Below, piece by piece: positions 36,953 through 45,573 of a DNA stretch of 64,000 nucleotides (positions are counted from its first letter, which is position 1; every line of letters begins with the position of its first letter). The notes below the pieces were generated by a model. That model saw nothing but the letters and a program-made list of their open reading frames with translations. It had not been told where the DNA came from and did not search any database. Position numbers and translations under genes: made by a program. Source of the DNA: [Flavobacterium] thermophilum (GTDB taxonomy: Bacteria; Bacillota; Bacilli; Bacillales; Anoxybacillaceae); contig UGGS01000002.1 in the NCBI GenBank assembly GCA_900450595.1, positions 372,001 through 436,000 of the forward strand, read 5' to 3'.

Positions 36953-37281
36953 AAAATTATTCCGCTTCATCGGTTTCTTTAATTGGCGGGGGAACGCACC
37001 CAAAGCCTGGCGAGGTGTCGCTGGCACATCGCGGTGTTTTGTTTCTCGATGAAATGGCGGAATTTGCGAAAAAGACGCTGGATATGCTTCGCCAGCCGTT
37101 AGAGACGGGGAAAGTGACGATTAGCCGTATTTCGTCGACGGTGACATATCCTGCGGACTTTATTTTGCTTGGAGCGATGAATCCGTGTCCGTGTGGATAT
37201 TTAGGCTCAAGAACGCACTATTGCACATGCAGTCCGAAACAAATTCAAGCGTATCGAAATCGTGTTTCCGGGCCGATTTAT
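36953..37281 (+). pseudogene. ComM/YifB-type Mg-chelatase-like AAA protein, internal fragment
   Basis: The fragment reads SVSLIGGGTHPKPGEVSLAH, the Walker B GVLFLDEMAEF, LDMLRQPLETGKVTISRI and AMNPCPCGYLG, all hallmarks of ComM-like ATPases linked to branch migration in transformation. It starts at a junction repeat and ends where the TnpB element has inserted in GPIY (the TTTAT). The continuing ComM sequence is not found on the far side of the element, so a deletion or rearrangement followed. Confidence 0.85.
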
Positions 37282-37420
37282 CTTAATTAGGCGAGAAGAC
37301 TCCCACTTCAACGAAGCGAAGCGGAGTAAGTGGGAGATGGATCGCCTTAACTATATTTTGCTGAAAATAGGATAGATTCAGTAAAATATAGTATCATATA
37401 GTTAGATGGGAGGTGAAAAA

Positions 37421-38668
37421 ATGTATTTTTGTATCAAACAACAGCTAAATGGTTTGACCAAAGAAGAATACTTGACTCTTCGAGAACTGTGCCATATTGC
37501 CAAGAACATGTACAACGTCGGATTGTACAATGTCAGACAATACTATTTTGAACACAAGGAATTTCTTAATTATGAGAAAAACTATCATCTTGCAAAAACT
37601 AACGAAAACTATAAGCTGTTAAACAGCAACATGGCACAGCAAATTTTAAAAAAGGTCAATGAAGCCTTTAAATCTTTCTTTGGTTTGATCAGTCTTGCCA
37701 AACAAGGAAAATATGACCACAAGGCTATCAGTATTCCAAAATATCTTAAAAAAGATGGCTTTCATTCACTGATCATTGGCCAGATTCGTATAGACGGCAA
37801 CAAATTCACGATACCGTATTCTCGCCTATTTAAAAAGACTCACAAGCCTATCACGATAACGATTCCGCCTGTGTTACTGGACAAAAAGATTAAGCAGATT
37901 GAAATCATTCCTAAGCATCATGCCAGGTTCTTTGAGATTCAGTACAAATATGAAATGCCTGAAGATCAAAGAGAATTAAACGACCAAAAAGCACTGGCCA
38001 TTGATTTAGGATTAAACAATCTTGCCACTTGTGTCACATCAGACGGCAGATCATTCATCATTGATGGGCGGAGATTAAAAAGTATAAATCAATGGTTTAA
38101 CAAAGAAAATGCCAGACTTCAAAGCATAAAAGATAAGCAAAAAATCAAAGGCACCACTCGTAAACAGGCTTTGCTTGCTATGAATCGCAATAATAAAGTG
38201 AATGATTATATCAACAAGACTTGCCGTTACATCATTAACTACTGTATTGAAAATCAAATTGGCAAACTTGTCATTGGCTATGCGGAAACATGGAAACGCA
38301 ATATGAATCTAGGAAAAAAGACAAATCAAAACTTTGTCAATATTCCTCTCGGTAACATAAAAGAAAAACTAGAATATCTTTGTAAATTTTACGGCATTGA
38401 ATTCTTGAAACAGGAAGAATCCTATACGTCTCAAGCCAGCTTTTTTGACGGCGATGAGATTCCTGAATATAATGCCGACAATCCAAAAGAATATAAGTTC
38501 AGCGGCAAACGTATTAAGCGCGGCTTGTATCGAACAAAGTCTGGCAAACTAATTAATGCTGATGTCAATGGCGCATTAAACATCTTAAAGAAAAGTAAAG
38601 CTGTAGACCTGAGTGTCTTATGCTCTAGCGGCGAAGTGGACACGCCTCAAAGAATAAGGATTGCTTGA
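37421..38668 (+). CDS. tnpB: TnpB RNA-guided nuclease of IS605-type element (copy 2)
   Basis: 415 residues, with the same RuvC-like residues as copy 1 ([20 protein letters not shown]) and the same lack of a zinc ribbon. Differences from copy 1 include TWKRN for TWQRN and YLCKFYG for YLCEFYG. The gene is intact, with GGGAGGTGA upstream. Its natural guide sequence has been replaced by the end of the IS4 element. Confidence 0.92.
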   Translation: MYFCIKQQLNGLTKEEYLTLRELCHIAKNMYNVGLYNVRQYYFEHKEFLNYEKNYHLAKTNENYKLLNSNMAQQILKKVNEAFKSFFGLISLAKQGKYDHKAISIPKYLKKDGFHSLIIGQIRIDGNKFTIPYSRLFKKTHKPITITIPPVLLDKKIKQIEIIPKHHARFFEIQYKYEMPEDQRELNDQKALAIDLGLNNLATCVTSDGRSFIIDGRRLKSINQWFNKENARLQSIKDKQKIKGTTRKQALLAMNRNNKVNDYINKTCRYIINYCIENQIGKLVIGYAETWKRNMNLGKKTNQNFVNIPLGNIKEKLEYLCKFYGIEFLKQEESYTSQASFFDGDEIPEYNADNPKEYKFSGKRIKRGLYRTKSGKLINADVNGALNILKKSKAVDLSVLCSSGEVDTPQRIRIA

Positions 38669-38736
38669 AGCAGTCAAACTTCTTTGGAAGCCCCTACTTC
38701 AAATTTTCGCTAGAAAATTAAGTGGGGGTAGTTCAC
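38590..38736 (+). ncRNA. Predicted TnpB right-end guide RNA scaffold (copy 2)
   Basis: Same conserved right end as copy 1, with the terminal hairpin around TTCGCTAGAAAATT. The segment directly after it, which would be the guide, is now the IS4 terminus CATACCCATCAAGTTAAG. Confidence 0.42.
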
Positions 38737-38830
38737 CATACCCATCAAGTTAAGAATTTTGGTCTTTGTGCATCGTCAAAAACATGGTATCCTTTCTAAC
38801 GAACACTCCACGTTAGAAAGGATTTTTTTC

Positions 38831-40162
38831 ATGGAAAAACAAATGAAAGCATGGATTCAAACCATTCGTCAACTCTTTTCTCCCGAAGAATTAACCCGTC
38901 TCGCACGGAAAACAGGCTTTATCCGGCGGCAGCGTTCGTTAACGGCGGAAGCCTTTCTGACTCTCTGTGCATGGGGAGATGGCTCACTGGCCAAACAGTC
39001 GCTTCAGCGGTTGTGTGCGGCCTTGACGCTCTGGCATGGCTGTTCCCTTTCAAGCGAAGGCTTGAATCAGCGTTTTACCGATCGGGCCGTGGCATTTTTG
39101 CGAGAAGTGTTTTTCCTTCTCCTCCTGCATCAACGTCCATTGCTTTTGTCAGCCATGGAGACCTATCGAACTTGTTTTACCCGCCTGCGGATTTTGGACT
39201 CAACCAGCTTTTTGGTTCCCGCTGACTATGGGGAAGACTATCGAGGTTCCGTTTCGTCGGGGGTGAAAATTCAGTTTGAATATGACTTGTTATCCGGCGC
39301 CTGCCTTCAGCTATGCGTTCAATCGGCCAATGACTCGGACGCTCGTTTTGCCTATCATGCCCAGCATACGATTTTACCGAATGACCTATGTATTCGGGAT
39401 TTGGGCTTTTTCTCCGTTGCCGCACTGGCCGAGATCGACGCCCGCGGAGCGTATTATATGACTCGGCTCCGTTCCGATATGAAAGTGTATATCAAGGAGA
39501 ATGGCCAGTGGAAGGAATGGGATTGGGAATCTCTTGGGAATCAATTAAAGGAAGGGGAATCAGTAGAAATGGAACATGTATACATCGGGCATGAGCGTTT
39601 GTATATCCCACGCTTGATTTTTCGACGTTTGACGGAAGAAGAATGGCAAAAACGGATGGCGTATGTGCGAAAAAGGGAAAAAAGAAAAGGGAAGGCACTG
39701 ACACGCCAAACCCTCGAACAAAAGAAATACCACATCTTACTGACGAATTTACCACAAGAGTCGTTTGATGGTCAACAGGTTTATGAGCTCTATTCCCTGC
39801 GCTGGCAAATTGAATTGTTGTTTAAAGCCTGGAAATCCGTATTTGATTTGGAGAAAGTCAAGGAGATGAAAAAAGAACGTTTCGAATGCCATTTATACGG
39901 GACGTTGATTGCCATTTTGGTCACCCAGACGTTTCTGTTTCAAGCTCGGATGTATTGGCATCAAAAGGAAGACATTGAAATCAGTGAACGGAAAGCGCTC
40001 GATCTTCTCCAATCGTATTGGCACCAGTTGCTTTTGCGTTCGCATATGGCGGAAATCAACCTTTTCTCTCTCCTTTCCCTGTTACGAAAACATGCCAAGA
40101 AAGGTCGAAGGAAAGGGGAAGAAACGGCATCAGATATCTTAACGAAATTAGAGATATGGTAG
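38831..40162 (+). CDS. IS4-family transposase
   Basis: 443-residue DDE transposase. The catalytic residues are in LRILDSTSFLVP (Asp), MTRLRSDMKVY (Asp) and the IS4 signature YSLRWQIELLFKAWKS (Y-2-R-3-E-6-K). N-terminal FSPEELTRLARKTGFIRRQR is typical of the IS231/IS4Sa branch. The ATG at 38831 gives the usual length; the longer frame from 38759 begins near the left repeat. The gene is intact. Confidence 0.94.
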   Translation: MEKQMKAWIQTIRQLFSPEELTRLARKTGFIRRQRSLTAEAFLTLCAWGDGSLAKQSLQRLCAALTLWHGCSLSSEGLNQRFTDRAVAFLREVFFLLLLHQRPLLLSAMETYRTCFTRLRILDSTSFLVPADYGEDYRGSVSSGVKIQFEYDLLSGACLQLCVQSANDSDARFAYHAQHTILPNDLCIRDLGFFSVAALAEIDARGAYYMTRLRSDMKVYIKENGQWKEWDWESLGNQLKEGESVEMEHVYIGHERLYIPRLIFRRLTEEEWQKRMAYVRKREKRKGKALTRQTLEQKKYHILLTNLPQESFDGQQVYELYSLRWQIELLFKAWKSVFDLEKVKEMKKERFECHLYGTLIAILVTQTFLFQARMYWHQKEDIEISERKALDLLQSYWHQLLLRSHMAEINLFSLLSLLRKHAKKGRRKGEETASDILTKLEIW

Positions 40163-40180
40163 AATTAGATATGGATATAA

Positions 40181-40217
40181 ATACCAAATACCCCTCTTCT
40201 GGAGGGGTATTTGGTAT
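40181..40217 (+). terminator. Hairpin inside the IS4 3' region
   Basis: ATACCAAATACCCCTC pairs with the complementary arm ending TTTGGTAT around a short loop; likely ends the transposase transcript. Confidence 0.7.
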
Positions 40218-40321
40218 GCCCAATAATGGATGTGATCCCCATCATTCACTGCGGGGATGAACACGAGTATCGTCTTAAAAATTTTATACCGCTAAACTTG
40301 ACGGGTATGGGGTAGTTCACC

Positions 40322-40453
40322 CGGTTTTCTGAAGAGGATGAGGTCATCACTGGCATTGTGATTATGGACTACAAGAAGCGGGATATTGAGCGTATAAAGA
40401 AGTTGATACCGGTGAATATTAATTTTCATATGATTAACGAACAAATCCATTAG
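40322..40453 (+). pseudogene. Short C-terminal gene fragment of unknown family
   Basis: Directly after the IS4 target duplication an open frame reads SEEDEVITGIVIMDYKKRDIE and ends MINEQIH with TAG at 40451. It has no start. It is not the ComM continuation. The last codons may already overlap the start of the galE remnant 2. Confidence 0.45.
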
Positions 40454-40550
40454 TTTTGGTCGATTTTGCCTCTGCTATGGGCTCAACGATGTCGTCCTTC
40501 GCTATTTCAATGCCGTTGGGGCGCACGAGTCGGGGGGAATTGGCGAAGAC
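40435..40550 (+). pseudogene. galE internal fragment, remnant 2
   Basis: GATGTCGTCCTTCGCTATTTC and the following GGGGCGCACGAGTCGGGG match intact galE around 27108-27170 (codons for YVVLRYFNAAGAHESGEIGED). The match ends exactly where an IS1634-type terminal repeat begins at 40551, so an element was inserted here and later lost. Confidence 0.85.
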
Positions 40551-40567
40551 CTCACATTTCGCACCCT
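40551..40567. repeat. Solo IS1634-type terminal repeat
   Basis: CTCACATTTCGCACCCT is identical to both ends of the IS1634 at 30056-31942. No partner end or transposase lies nearby. Confidence 0.75.
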
Positions 40568-40625
40568 CTCGACAAAGAAGCAGGTGTCAACCGCTCTGTC
40601 GCAGGGCGGTTGTTTTCAAGCAAAT

Positions 40626-40658
40626 CTCCCACCTTTTCGCGGTTGCGCAGGTGGGAGA
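40626..40658 (-). terminator. Terminator for the GNAT gene
   Basis: CTCCCACCT pairs with AGGTGGGAG just past the minus-strand gene's stop codon. Confidence 0.65.
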
Positions 40659-40662
40659 AGGG

Positions 40663-41115
40663 TCAAATGTATTTGATCATGGCTGTTTCATCGCAACAGT
40701 CCAGCTTGGGGCAATTGACACAGTCAATCCACACTTTTTCAGGCAACGTTGCTTTTTCGGCGATTTCAAATCCGCATTTTCGAAAAAACTCAACTTGGTA
40801 AGTGAAGGAGATTAACCGCTTCACCCCGAGTCTTGCCGCTTCGTTCGCAATATGGTCGACGAGCATGCGGCCGATTCCTTTCCCCATATGGTCAGGCGAT
40901 ACGACTAACGAACGGACTTCCCCAAGATCGTGCCCTAGGATATGCAACCCAGCGACTCCAACGATTTGGTTGTCTTCCCTTGCCACATACATGCATTGCA
41001 AGTGCTGGTAGATGGATAACAACGAACGGGGCAAAACCAAGCCTTTTTCCGCATAGTGTTGAATTAATGCGTGCATTTCCTTTACATCGCTGGTGACTGC
41101 GTGGTCGATTTGCAT
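40663..41115 (-). CDS. GNAT N-acetyltransferase (ArgA-like family) with Cys-rich tail
   Basis: 150-residue cytosolic acetyltransferase. The acetyl-CoA site is VVSPDHMGKGIGRMLVDHI, followed by GVKRLISFTYQVEFFRKCGF. The C-terminus KVWIDCVNCPKLDCCDETAM has four cysteines and matches a Firmicutes branch related to N-acetylglutamate synthase. Substrate unknown. The gene is intact and one of the few normal genes in this mosaic stretch. Confidence 0.88.
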   Translation of the reverse strand: MQIDHAVTSDVKEMHALIQHYAEKGLVLPRSLLSIYQHLQCMYVAREDNQIVGVAGLHILGHDLGEVRSLVVSPDHMGKGIGRMLVDHIANEAARLGVKRLISFTYQVEFFRKCGFEIAEKATLPEKVWIDCVNCPKLDCCDETAMIKYI

Positions 41116-42314
41116 CGGGTTCCCTCACTATCGTATGATTATAGATTTTCTTTTTATAAATATACGATATTTTGTGTTTATATTCAATCGCGAATTTGCT
41201 GAGGCTGCCCGGTGCCGCATTTCTTTGCAAGCGAACCCTAGGTGAATGGTTGCGCTTTTTGGTTCAGGCGGGTATGCAGTTTCCACTCTCTTTTTCGCTG
41301 CCCCCCTCTTTTTGGCTGTCTTCCACCTCCCCTTTTGATCGCGTTGTCCGCTTTTTTTGCCCTTCTTCTAGAACGCTTCATTGCTTTTTGTCCGGTTGAA
41401 GTGTCGAACAGCTGTTTCGTCAAGCATCCAACGCTCATTTTCCTTCATGGAATGCCCGTATCCGTCCCAACGCTTGGCGAGCGCCATGCCGTTTCCATTG
41501 TCATAGGTTTTGATGAATTCGTGGAATAAAAAGGGTTTTTTGAGGGTATATAGAATCAGTTATAGATGGCATGAATTTCTTTTCACTTTTCATGGCCGAT
41601 TGCGCTGCGGTGCACTGGAAAAGGCCGACGTTTGGGGTGAAATGAACAGAGAGTCTTCAGCAGGAAGGGCATAAGGTTGATGATGGGGGAAGCAATATCA
41701 GCTGGAAATGATTTTGCATGGGCGAGGCAATCCCGTTAACTGGACGCAGAAGCAAGTCAATGTTTACCTGAAAAACGCCGCTGGCGGTAGCGTCAAAAAT
41801 TTTATGAAAACTCCACACAGACCATTCCGTTGCGCATTGTCACGCTCAGCGGATAGACAATGATCTCATATTGGGTCCTGATGATTATGAAGCAAATAGG
41901 CGAATCATTGAGGTAACAAAGTTTGCCACTTCTTTGTTTTGGCTGTTGGGTGTCGTTGCCGCCATGATGGCCGGAAACAATAGGGGCGCAAGCTTTTTCG
42001 CCCAACCATTGCAATTCCAGGGGAAGCCCCGAGTGTGGAGGGTAAACTTTTGACAATGCCCTGAACATGAAAGGGGCTTGGAGTTGTAGAAGGAACAGGT
42101 CCCAATGAAAATGGGGAAATTCTCCTGCTTTTTGTTGGAAGGGTGTGAAAGGTGGGCTGAATGTTGCTTTTGAAGTCCCGGTGAAAACCGATTTTTTTGC
42201 AAACCAAAAATCTACAAAATAGTAAAAATCGTATTCTATTATGCCGATAAAAGATATAGAATAGTAAGCATAAATGACTATTGACTTATGAAAAAAGAAT
42301 TAGGGGGGTCTACG
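41116..42314. other. 1.2-kb stretch of decayed, unrecognised DNA
   Basis: No convincing gene is seen. Minus-strand frames around 41400-41530 read HEFIKTYDNGNGMALAKRWD and MKENERWMLDETAVRHFNRT over short distances with stops between, and 41700-41810 reads MILHGRGNPVNWTQKQVNVYL; these look like remains of coding DNA that I cannot place. The last 70 bases (TATTCTATTATGCC and repeats of ATAGAATAGT) form the upstream region of the vWA gene. Confidence 0.45.
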
Positions 42315-43037
42315 GTGACTGTCATTCCAACATTAGAAGGGAATATTGCGAAACGAACATTGCAATTTTTTTGGATTGCCGACTGCTCCGGTTCTATGAT
42401 GGGGGCTAAAATTGCCTCTCTCAATCAGGCGATTCGGGAAGTGATTCCTGAGATTCGCGCCGCCTTGGCAGCGCATCCGGAAGTGCAAGTGATGATGAGG
42501 GCGATTAAATTCAGCGATACGGCCAGTTGGCATGTGGGTCCTTCCCCTGTTCCGATCGAAAACTTTGTTTGGCCGGACCTGCAAGCGAACGGGTTGACTG
42601 CGACGGCACAGGCGATTCACTTGTTGTGTGAGGAACTGGACATCGAAAAGATGAACAGAAGGGGATTGCCGCCGGTCTGCATCCTGTTATCAGACGGGTT
42701 TTGCACAGATCCGCCAGAAGAATACGACCAAGCCATTCAAAGACTGAAATCGCTTCCTTGGGGGAAAAGGGCTGTTCGGCTTGTGATCGCGATCGGGGAT
42801 GAGTATGAGTATGATGAACAAGAGTTGCTGAAGTTTGTAAGCCATAGTGAGATTGGCGTGCTTAAAGCCCATACTTCCCAACAGCTCATTCAGTACATAA
42901 AATGGGCAAGCGTCACCGCCACAGTGGGGGCATCGGTTGGGAAAAGTTACGTCGGGAGCGGCAGCCCGTCGACTAACGTTGCCTTGCCTTCTCCTCCCGT
43001 TGTTCAGACGACGGATGATGATCTCGATGTATTTTAA
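42315..43037 (+). CDS. TerY-like von Willebrand factor A domain protein
   Basis: 240 residues from a GTG at 42315, chosen because TAGGGGGG lies at 42301-42308; the ATG at 42288 has no site. The domain starts FFWIADCSGSMMGAKI with an intact MIDAS DxSxS motif; the Thr in NGLTATAQAIHLLCEEL and the Asp in PVCILLSDGFCTD complete the metal site. The C-terminal tail is Ser/Pro-rich and acidic. With the next two genes it forms the vWA-phosphatase-kinase set known from comparative genomics as the TerY-P triad, linked to tellurium-resistance-type stress responses. Cytosolic. Confidence 0.88.
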   Translation: MTVIPTLEGNIAKRTLQFFWIADCSGSMMGAKIASLNQAIREVIPEIRAALAAHPEVQVMMRAIKFSDTASWHVGPSPVPIENFVWPDLQANGLTATAQAIHLLCEELDIEKMNRRGLPPVCILLSDGFCTDPPEEYDQAIQRLKSLPWGKRAVRLVIAIGDEYEYDEQELLKFVSHSEIGVLKAHTSQQLIQYIKWASVTATVGASVGKSYVGSGSPSTNVALPSPPVVQTTDDDLDVF

Positions 43038-43054
43038 GGGCATGGAGGGGCTTT

Positions 43055-44170
43055 ATGAGTGATATAGGAGGAACGCATCAAAAAATATACAACCATTCCG
43101 CCTATGGCTGTTATACGATCGTTTCGGTTCAAGGAGCTTCTCATGTGAAAAATCAACAGCCTTGTCAAGACGCCTTTGCCTGCCTGGAAGATAGCGAAAC
43201 GGGCGGGCCGCTCATTATCGCCATCGCCGATGGCCATGGCGATAAACGGCATGATATGAGCCATTATGGCGCAAAGCTCGCCACCCACATAGCGGTTCAT
43301 GTGTTGAAAGATTTATATGAACAGCTGAAGCAGTCGAGAACATATTTATTTCGCAGCTTCCGGGATGATTTTCTTAAAGAAGTCGTCAAGCAGTGGAAAA
43401 AAGAAGTGTTGGCGCATGCGTCCGCACATGACATTGATGGGACGGATCCGTCAAAGGTGTACACGAGATACGGAACCACGTTGCTGGTGGCATTAGTATG
43501 TGAGGAAGAGGCGTTAGTCGGGCAGATTGGAGACGGTGACATTCTTGTGATTGATGGGAAAAATCGCCCCATCCCGTCCCTGGATAAAGGGGACGATTTA
43601 GTCGGGAATGCCACCTACTCCCTCTGCTCGCCAGAGGCTAACCGCTTTTGGAATGCGGCCCGTATTCCCCGTCCGCTAGGCAATAAATTTTTGATGATGA
43701 GCACGGATGGGCTTTCGAATTGTTTTGAGGACGACGACAATTTTTATAAATTTGCCTCGAGCCTCGCTGAATATGTGGATCGCCATACCTTTTCCTCGGC
43801 CAGCGATGCATTTCCTTCATTGCTATTCACCTACTCAAGCAGGGGAAGTGGAGATGATATTACTCTTGCCCTGTTGAAATTTAAAAACATATCCACCCCC
43901 CATATGCGGCCGGACACCCAGGAAGAAACACGTCCGTCCGATACGATGGAGGAAAAAGAGCCGGCGGCTGTCTTGGAAGCGGATGAAGAACGTGACAAAA
44001 GCCGTTCGCTGGAAAGCGGGAAAAGCGAGTCGTGCACCTATCGGTTAGGTCCGTTATCGAAAGAAACTTACAGAAAAGCAGGCGGGAGTATCTATAAGCC
44101 TGTGTCATTAAACAACGACAAATTGCAAGGTCCGATCATTAATATAAGGCCTAAAGATGAGTTGCAATAA
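43055..44170 (+). CDS. PP2C-type Ser/Thr phosphatase of the TerY-P-like triad
   Basis: 371 residues. The PPM/PP2C motifs are intact: the Asp in PCQDAFACL, IAIADGHGDKRHD, VGQIGDGDIL, MMSTDGLSNCF and GSGDDITLALL. After residue 280 a low-complexity acidic linker leads to a conserved-looking C-terminal block (YRLGPLSKETYRKAGGSIYKP) that might bind the partner vWA or kinase. The protein is predicted cytosolic and to reverse the action of the kinase encoded 50 bases downstream. Confidence 0.9.
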   Translation: MSDIGGTHQKIYNHSAYGCYTIVSVQGASHVKNQQPCQDAFACLEDSETGGPLIIAIADGHGDKRHDMSHYGAKLATHIAVHVLKDLYEQLKQSRTYLFRSFRDDFLKEVVKQWKKEVLAHASAHDIDGTDPSKVYTRYGTTLLVALVCEEEALVGQIGDGDILVIDGKNRPIPSLDKGDDLVGNATYSLCSPEANRFWNAARIPRPLGNKFLMMSTDGLSNCFEDDDNFYKFASSLAEYVDRHTFSSASDAFPSLLFTYSSRGSGDDITLALLKFKNISTPHMRPDTQEETRPSDTMEEKEPAAVLEADEERDKSRSLESGKSESCTYRLGPLSKETYRKAGGSIYKPVSLNNDKLQGPIINIRPKDELQ

Positions 44171-44219
44171 AGACCCTTAACGAAAAGGTACATGAATACA
44201 GCCGGGAAGGTGAAGGACA

Positions 44220-45557
44220 GTGTTATTGCAGGAAAACGCAACCGTTCAAACTTTGATGACGAAGGAAACATTAACGGTAGTGAAAAAGCTGGGGGAAGGG
44301 GGGCAAGGGGCCGTTTACCTTGTCGAAGGGCAAAAGTTGGGAAGAAAGGCATTGAAGTGGTATAACCATGAGCAGGCGACGGAAGAACAAATGAAAATCA
44401 TTCTGGATCTCGTCCAACAGGGCCCCCCGAGCGGAGCGGCTGGAAAACGATTTGTATGGCCCATAGACCTTGTATGCTCTCCTCATTCTTCTCAGTTCGG
44501 TTACTTGATGGACTTGATTGATACCCAGCGATTTGCGGAGTTGGGCGAAGTCTGGGCGAAACGGAAACCAGCGCCAACGATGAGAGCGTTGTGCAGGATC
44601 TCCTATGCGGCCGCCGATTCATATAGGGCATTGCATTTGCGAGGGTTATGCTACCGGGATATTTCCGCCGGCAACATTATGTTCGATCCTGTGCAGGGGG
44701 ATGTGTTGATTTGTGATAACGACAACATTGGGGTAAACAATCAGTCCGACGCTCAAGTGTGGGGGACGATGGAGTATATGGCCCCCGAAGTGGTTCGGAA
44801 AGAAGCGAAACCGTCAACAGATACGGATCTTCATTCGTTGGCTGTCTTATTGTTTCAACTTTGGATTTGGCATCACCCGCTTCACGGGAAGATGGAATAT
44901 GAAGTCCGCTCATGGGATTTGATCGCCAAACAAAAAATTTATGGCCAAAACCCAGTGTTTATTTTCGATCCTGTCAACCCGGAAAATCGTTTGCCTGATG
45001 ATCCTGATTATGAAACGGCTAAACGTCGGTGGGAGGTATGCCCGCAACCGTTGAAAGAGAAATTTATCCAGGCTTTCACCATCGGGCTGCATGATCCTAA
45101 GCGCCGCGTCACAGAAGGAGAGTGGAGAAAATTATTTTTAGAGCTGGAAGACTGCATTACGCAGTGCCCGCACGATTCGGCGGAGAACTTCTGGAGCGAA
45201 AAACAGCCTAATGTGCGTTGTTGGTATTGCCAGCAGCCTGTCCCTGTTCCGCCCAAACTTTTAGTAAAATCAGCGGCTGGGAAACAGTATATCGTATTAA
45301 ACAAAGGAACGAGCATTAAAAGACGGCATATCGATCCATCCTCAAAGGAGGAGCAATGGGCCGAACTTGTCGGGGAGGTCGTGCAAAATCCGGCGAACCC
45401 GTCAGTTTGGGGAATACGCAATCACACCAATGTTCCTTGGAAAGCGACAACCCTCGCTGGGGCTGTTCGGGAGATTCCTCCCCAAAAATCGGTCCCTTTG
45501 CAGGCAGGGGTAAGAATACAGTTTACCGCGTCCACGGAAGGAACCATTCTTGGTTAG
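44220..45557 (+). CDS. Ser/Thr protein kinase of the TerY-P-like triad, with C-terminal Cys-pair and beta domain
   Basis: 445 residues from a GTG with AGGTGAAGG upstream. The kinase lobe has a glycine loop (LGEGGQGAVYLVE), the catalytic Lys in RKALKWY, a YRDISAGNIMF variant of HRD and APE in YMAPEVV. The DFG motif is replaced by DND (LICDNDNIG), common in this branch. The C-terminal region has a single CWYCQQPVPVPP half-ribbon and then a beta-rich domain (NHTNVPWKATTLAG, FTASTEGTILG), matching TerY-P kinases. It is 16 bases from the next gene. Confidence 0.9.
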   Translation: MLLQENATVQTLMTKETLTVVKKLGEGGQGAVYLVEGQKLGRKALKWYNHEQATEEQMKIILDLVQQGPPSGAAGKRFVWPIDLVCSPHSSQFGYLMDLIDTQRFAELGEVWAKRKPAPTMRALCRISYAAADSYRALHLRGLCYRDISAGNIMFDPVQGDVLICDNDNIGVNNQSDAQVWGTMEYMAPEVVRKEAKPSTDTDLHSLAVLLFQLWIWHHPLHGKMEYEVRSWDLIAKQKIYGQNPVFIFDPVNPENRLPDDPDYETAKRRWEVCPQPLKEKFIQAFTIGLHDPKRRVTEGEWRKLFLELEDCITQCPHDSAENFWSEKQPNVRCWYCQQPVPVPPKLLVKSAAGKQYIVLNKGTSIKRRHIDPSSKEEQWAELVGEVVQNPANPSVWGIRNHTNVPWKATTLAGAVREIPPQKSVPLQAGVRIQFTASTEGTILG

Positions 45558-45573
45558 GGAGAGGCGATGAAAC

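Larger units (their letters stand above)
37282..38736 (+). mobile_element. TnpB-only IS200/IS605-type element, copy 2
   Basis: Almost identical to copy 1 (5953-7408), one base shorter in the left end. It follows TTTAT at 37277-37281 inside the comM fragment. Its last 11 bases (GGGTAGTTCAC) are duplicated at 40310-40320 by the IS4 insertion that abuts the right end. Confidence 0.92.
38737..40309 (+). mobile_element. IS4-family element (1573 bp) nested at the TnpB element end
   Basis: Inverted repeats CATACCCATCAAGTTAAG (left) and CATACCCGTCAAGTTTAG (right, complement ending at 40309). An 11-bp target duplication GGGTAGTTCAC flanks it (38726-38736 and 40310-40320), as expected for IS4/IS231-type elements. 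Confidence 0.93.

Noticed and set aside
41242..41529. 95-codon frame in the decayed stretch
   Set aside because: No ribosome site or motif; the opposite strand looks more coding-like but is broken.
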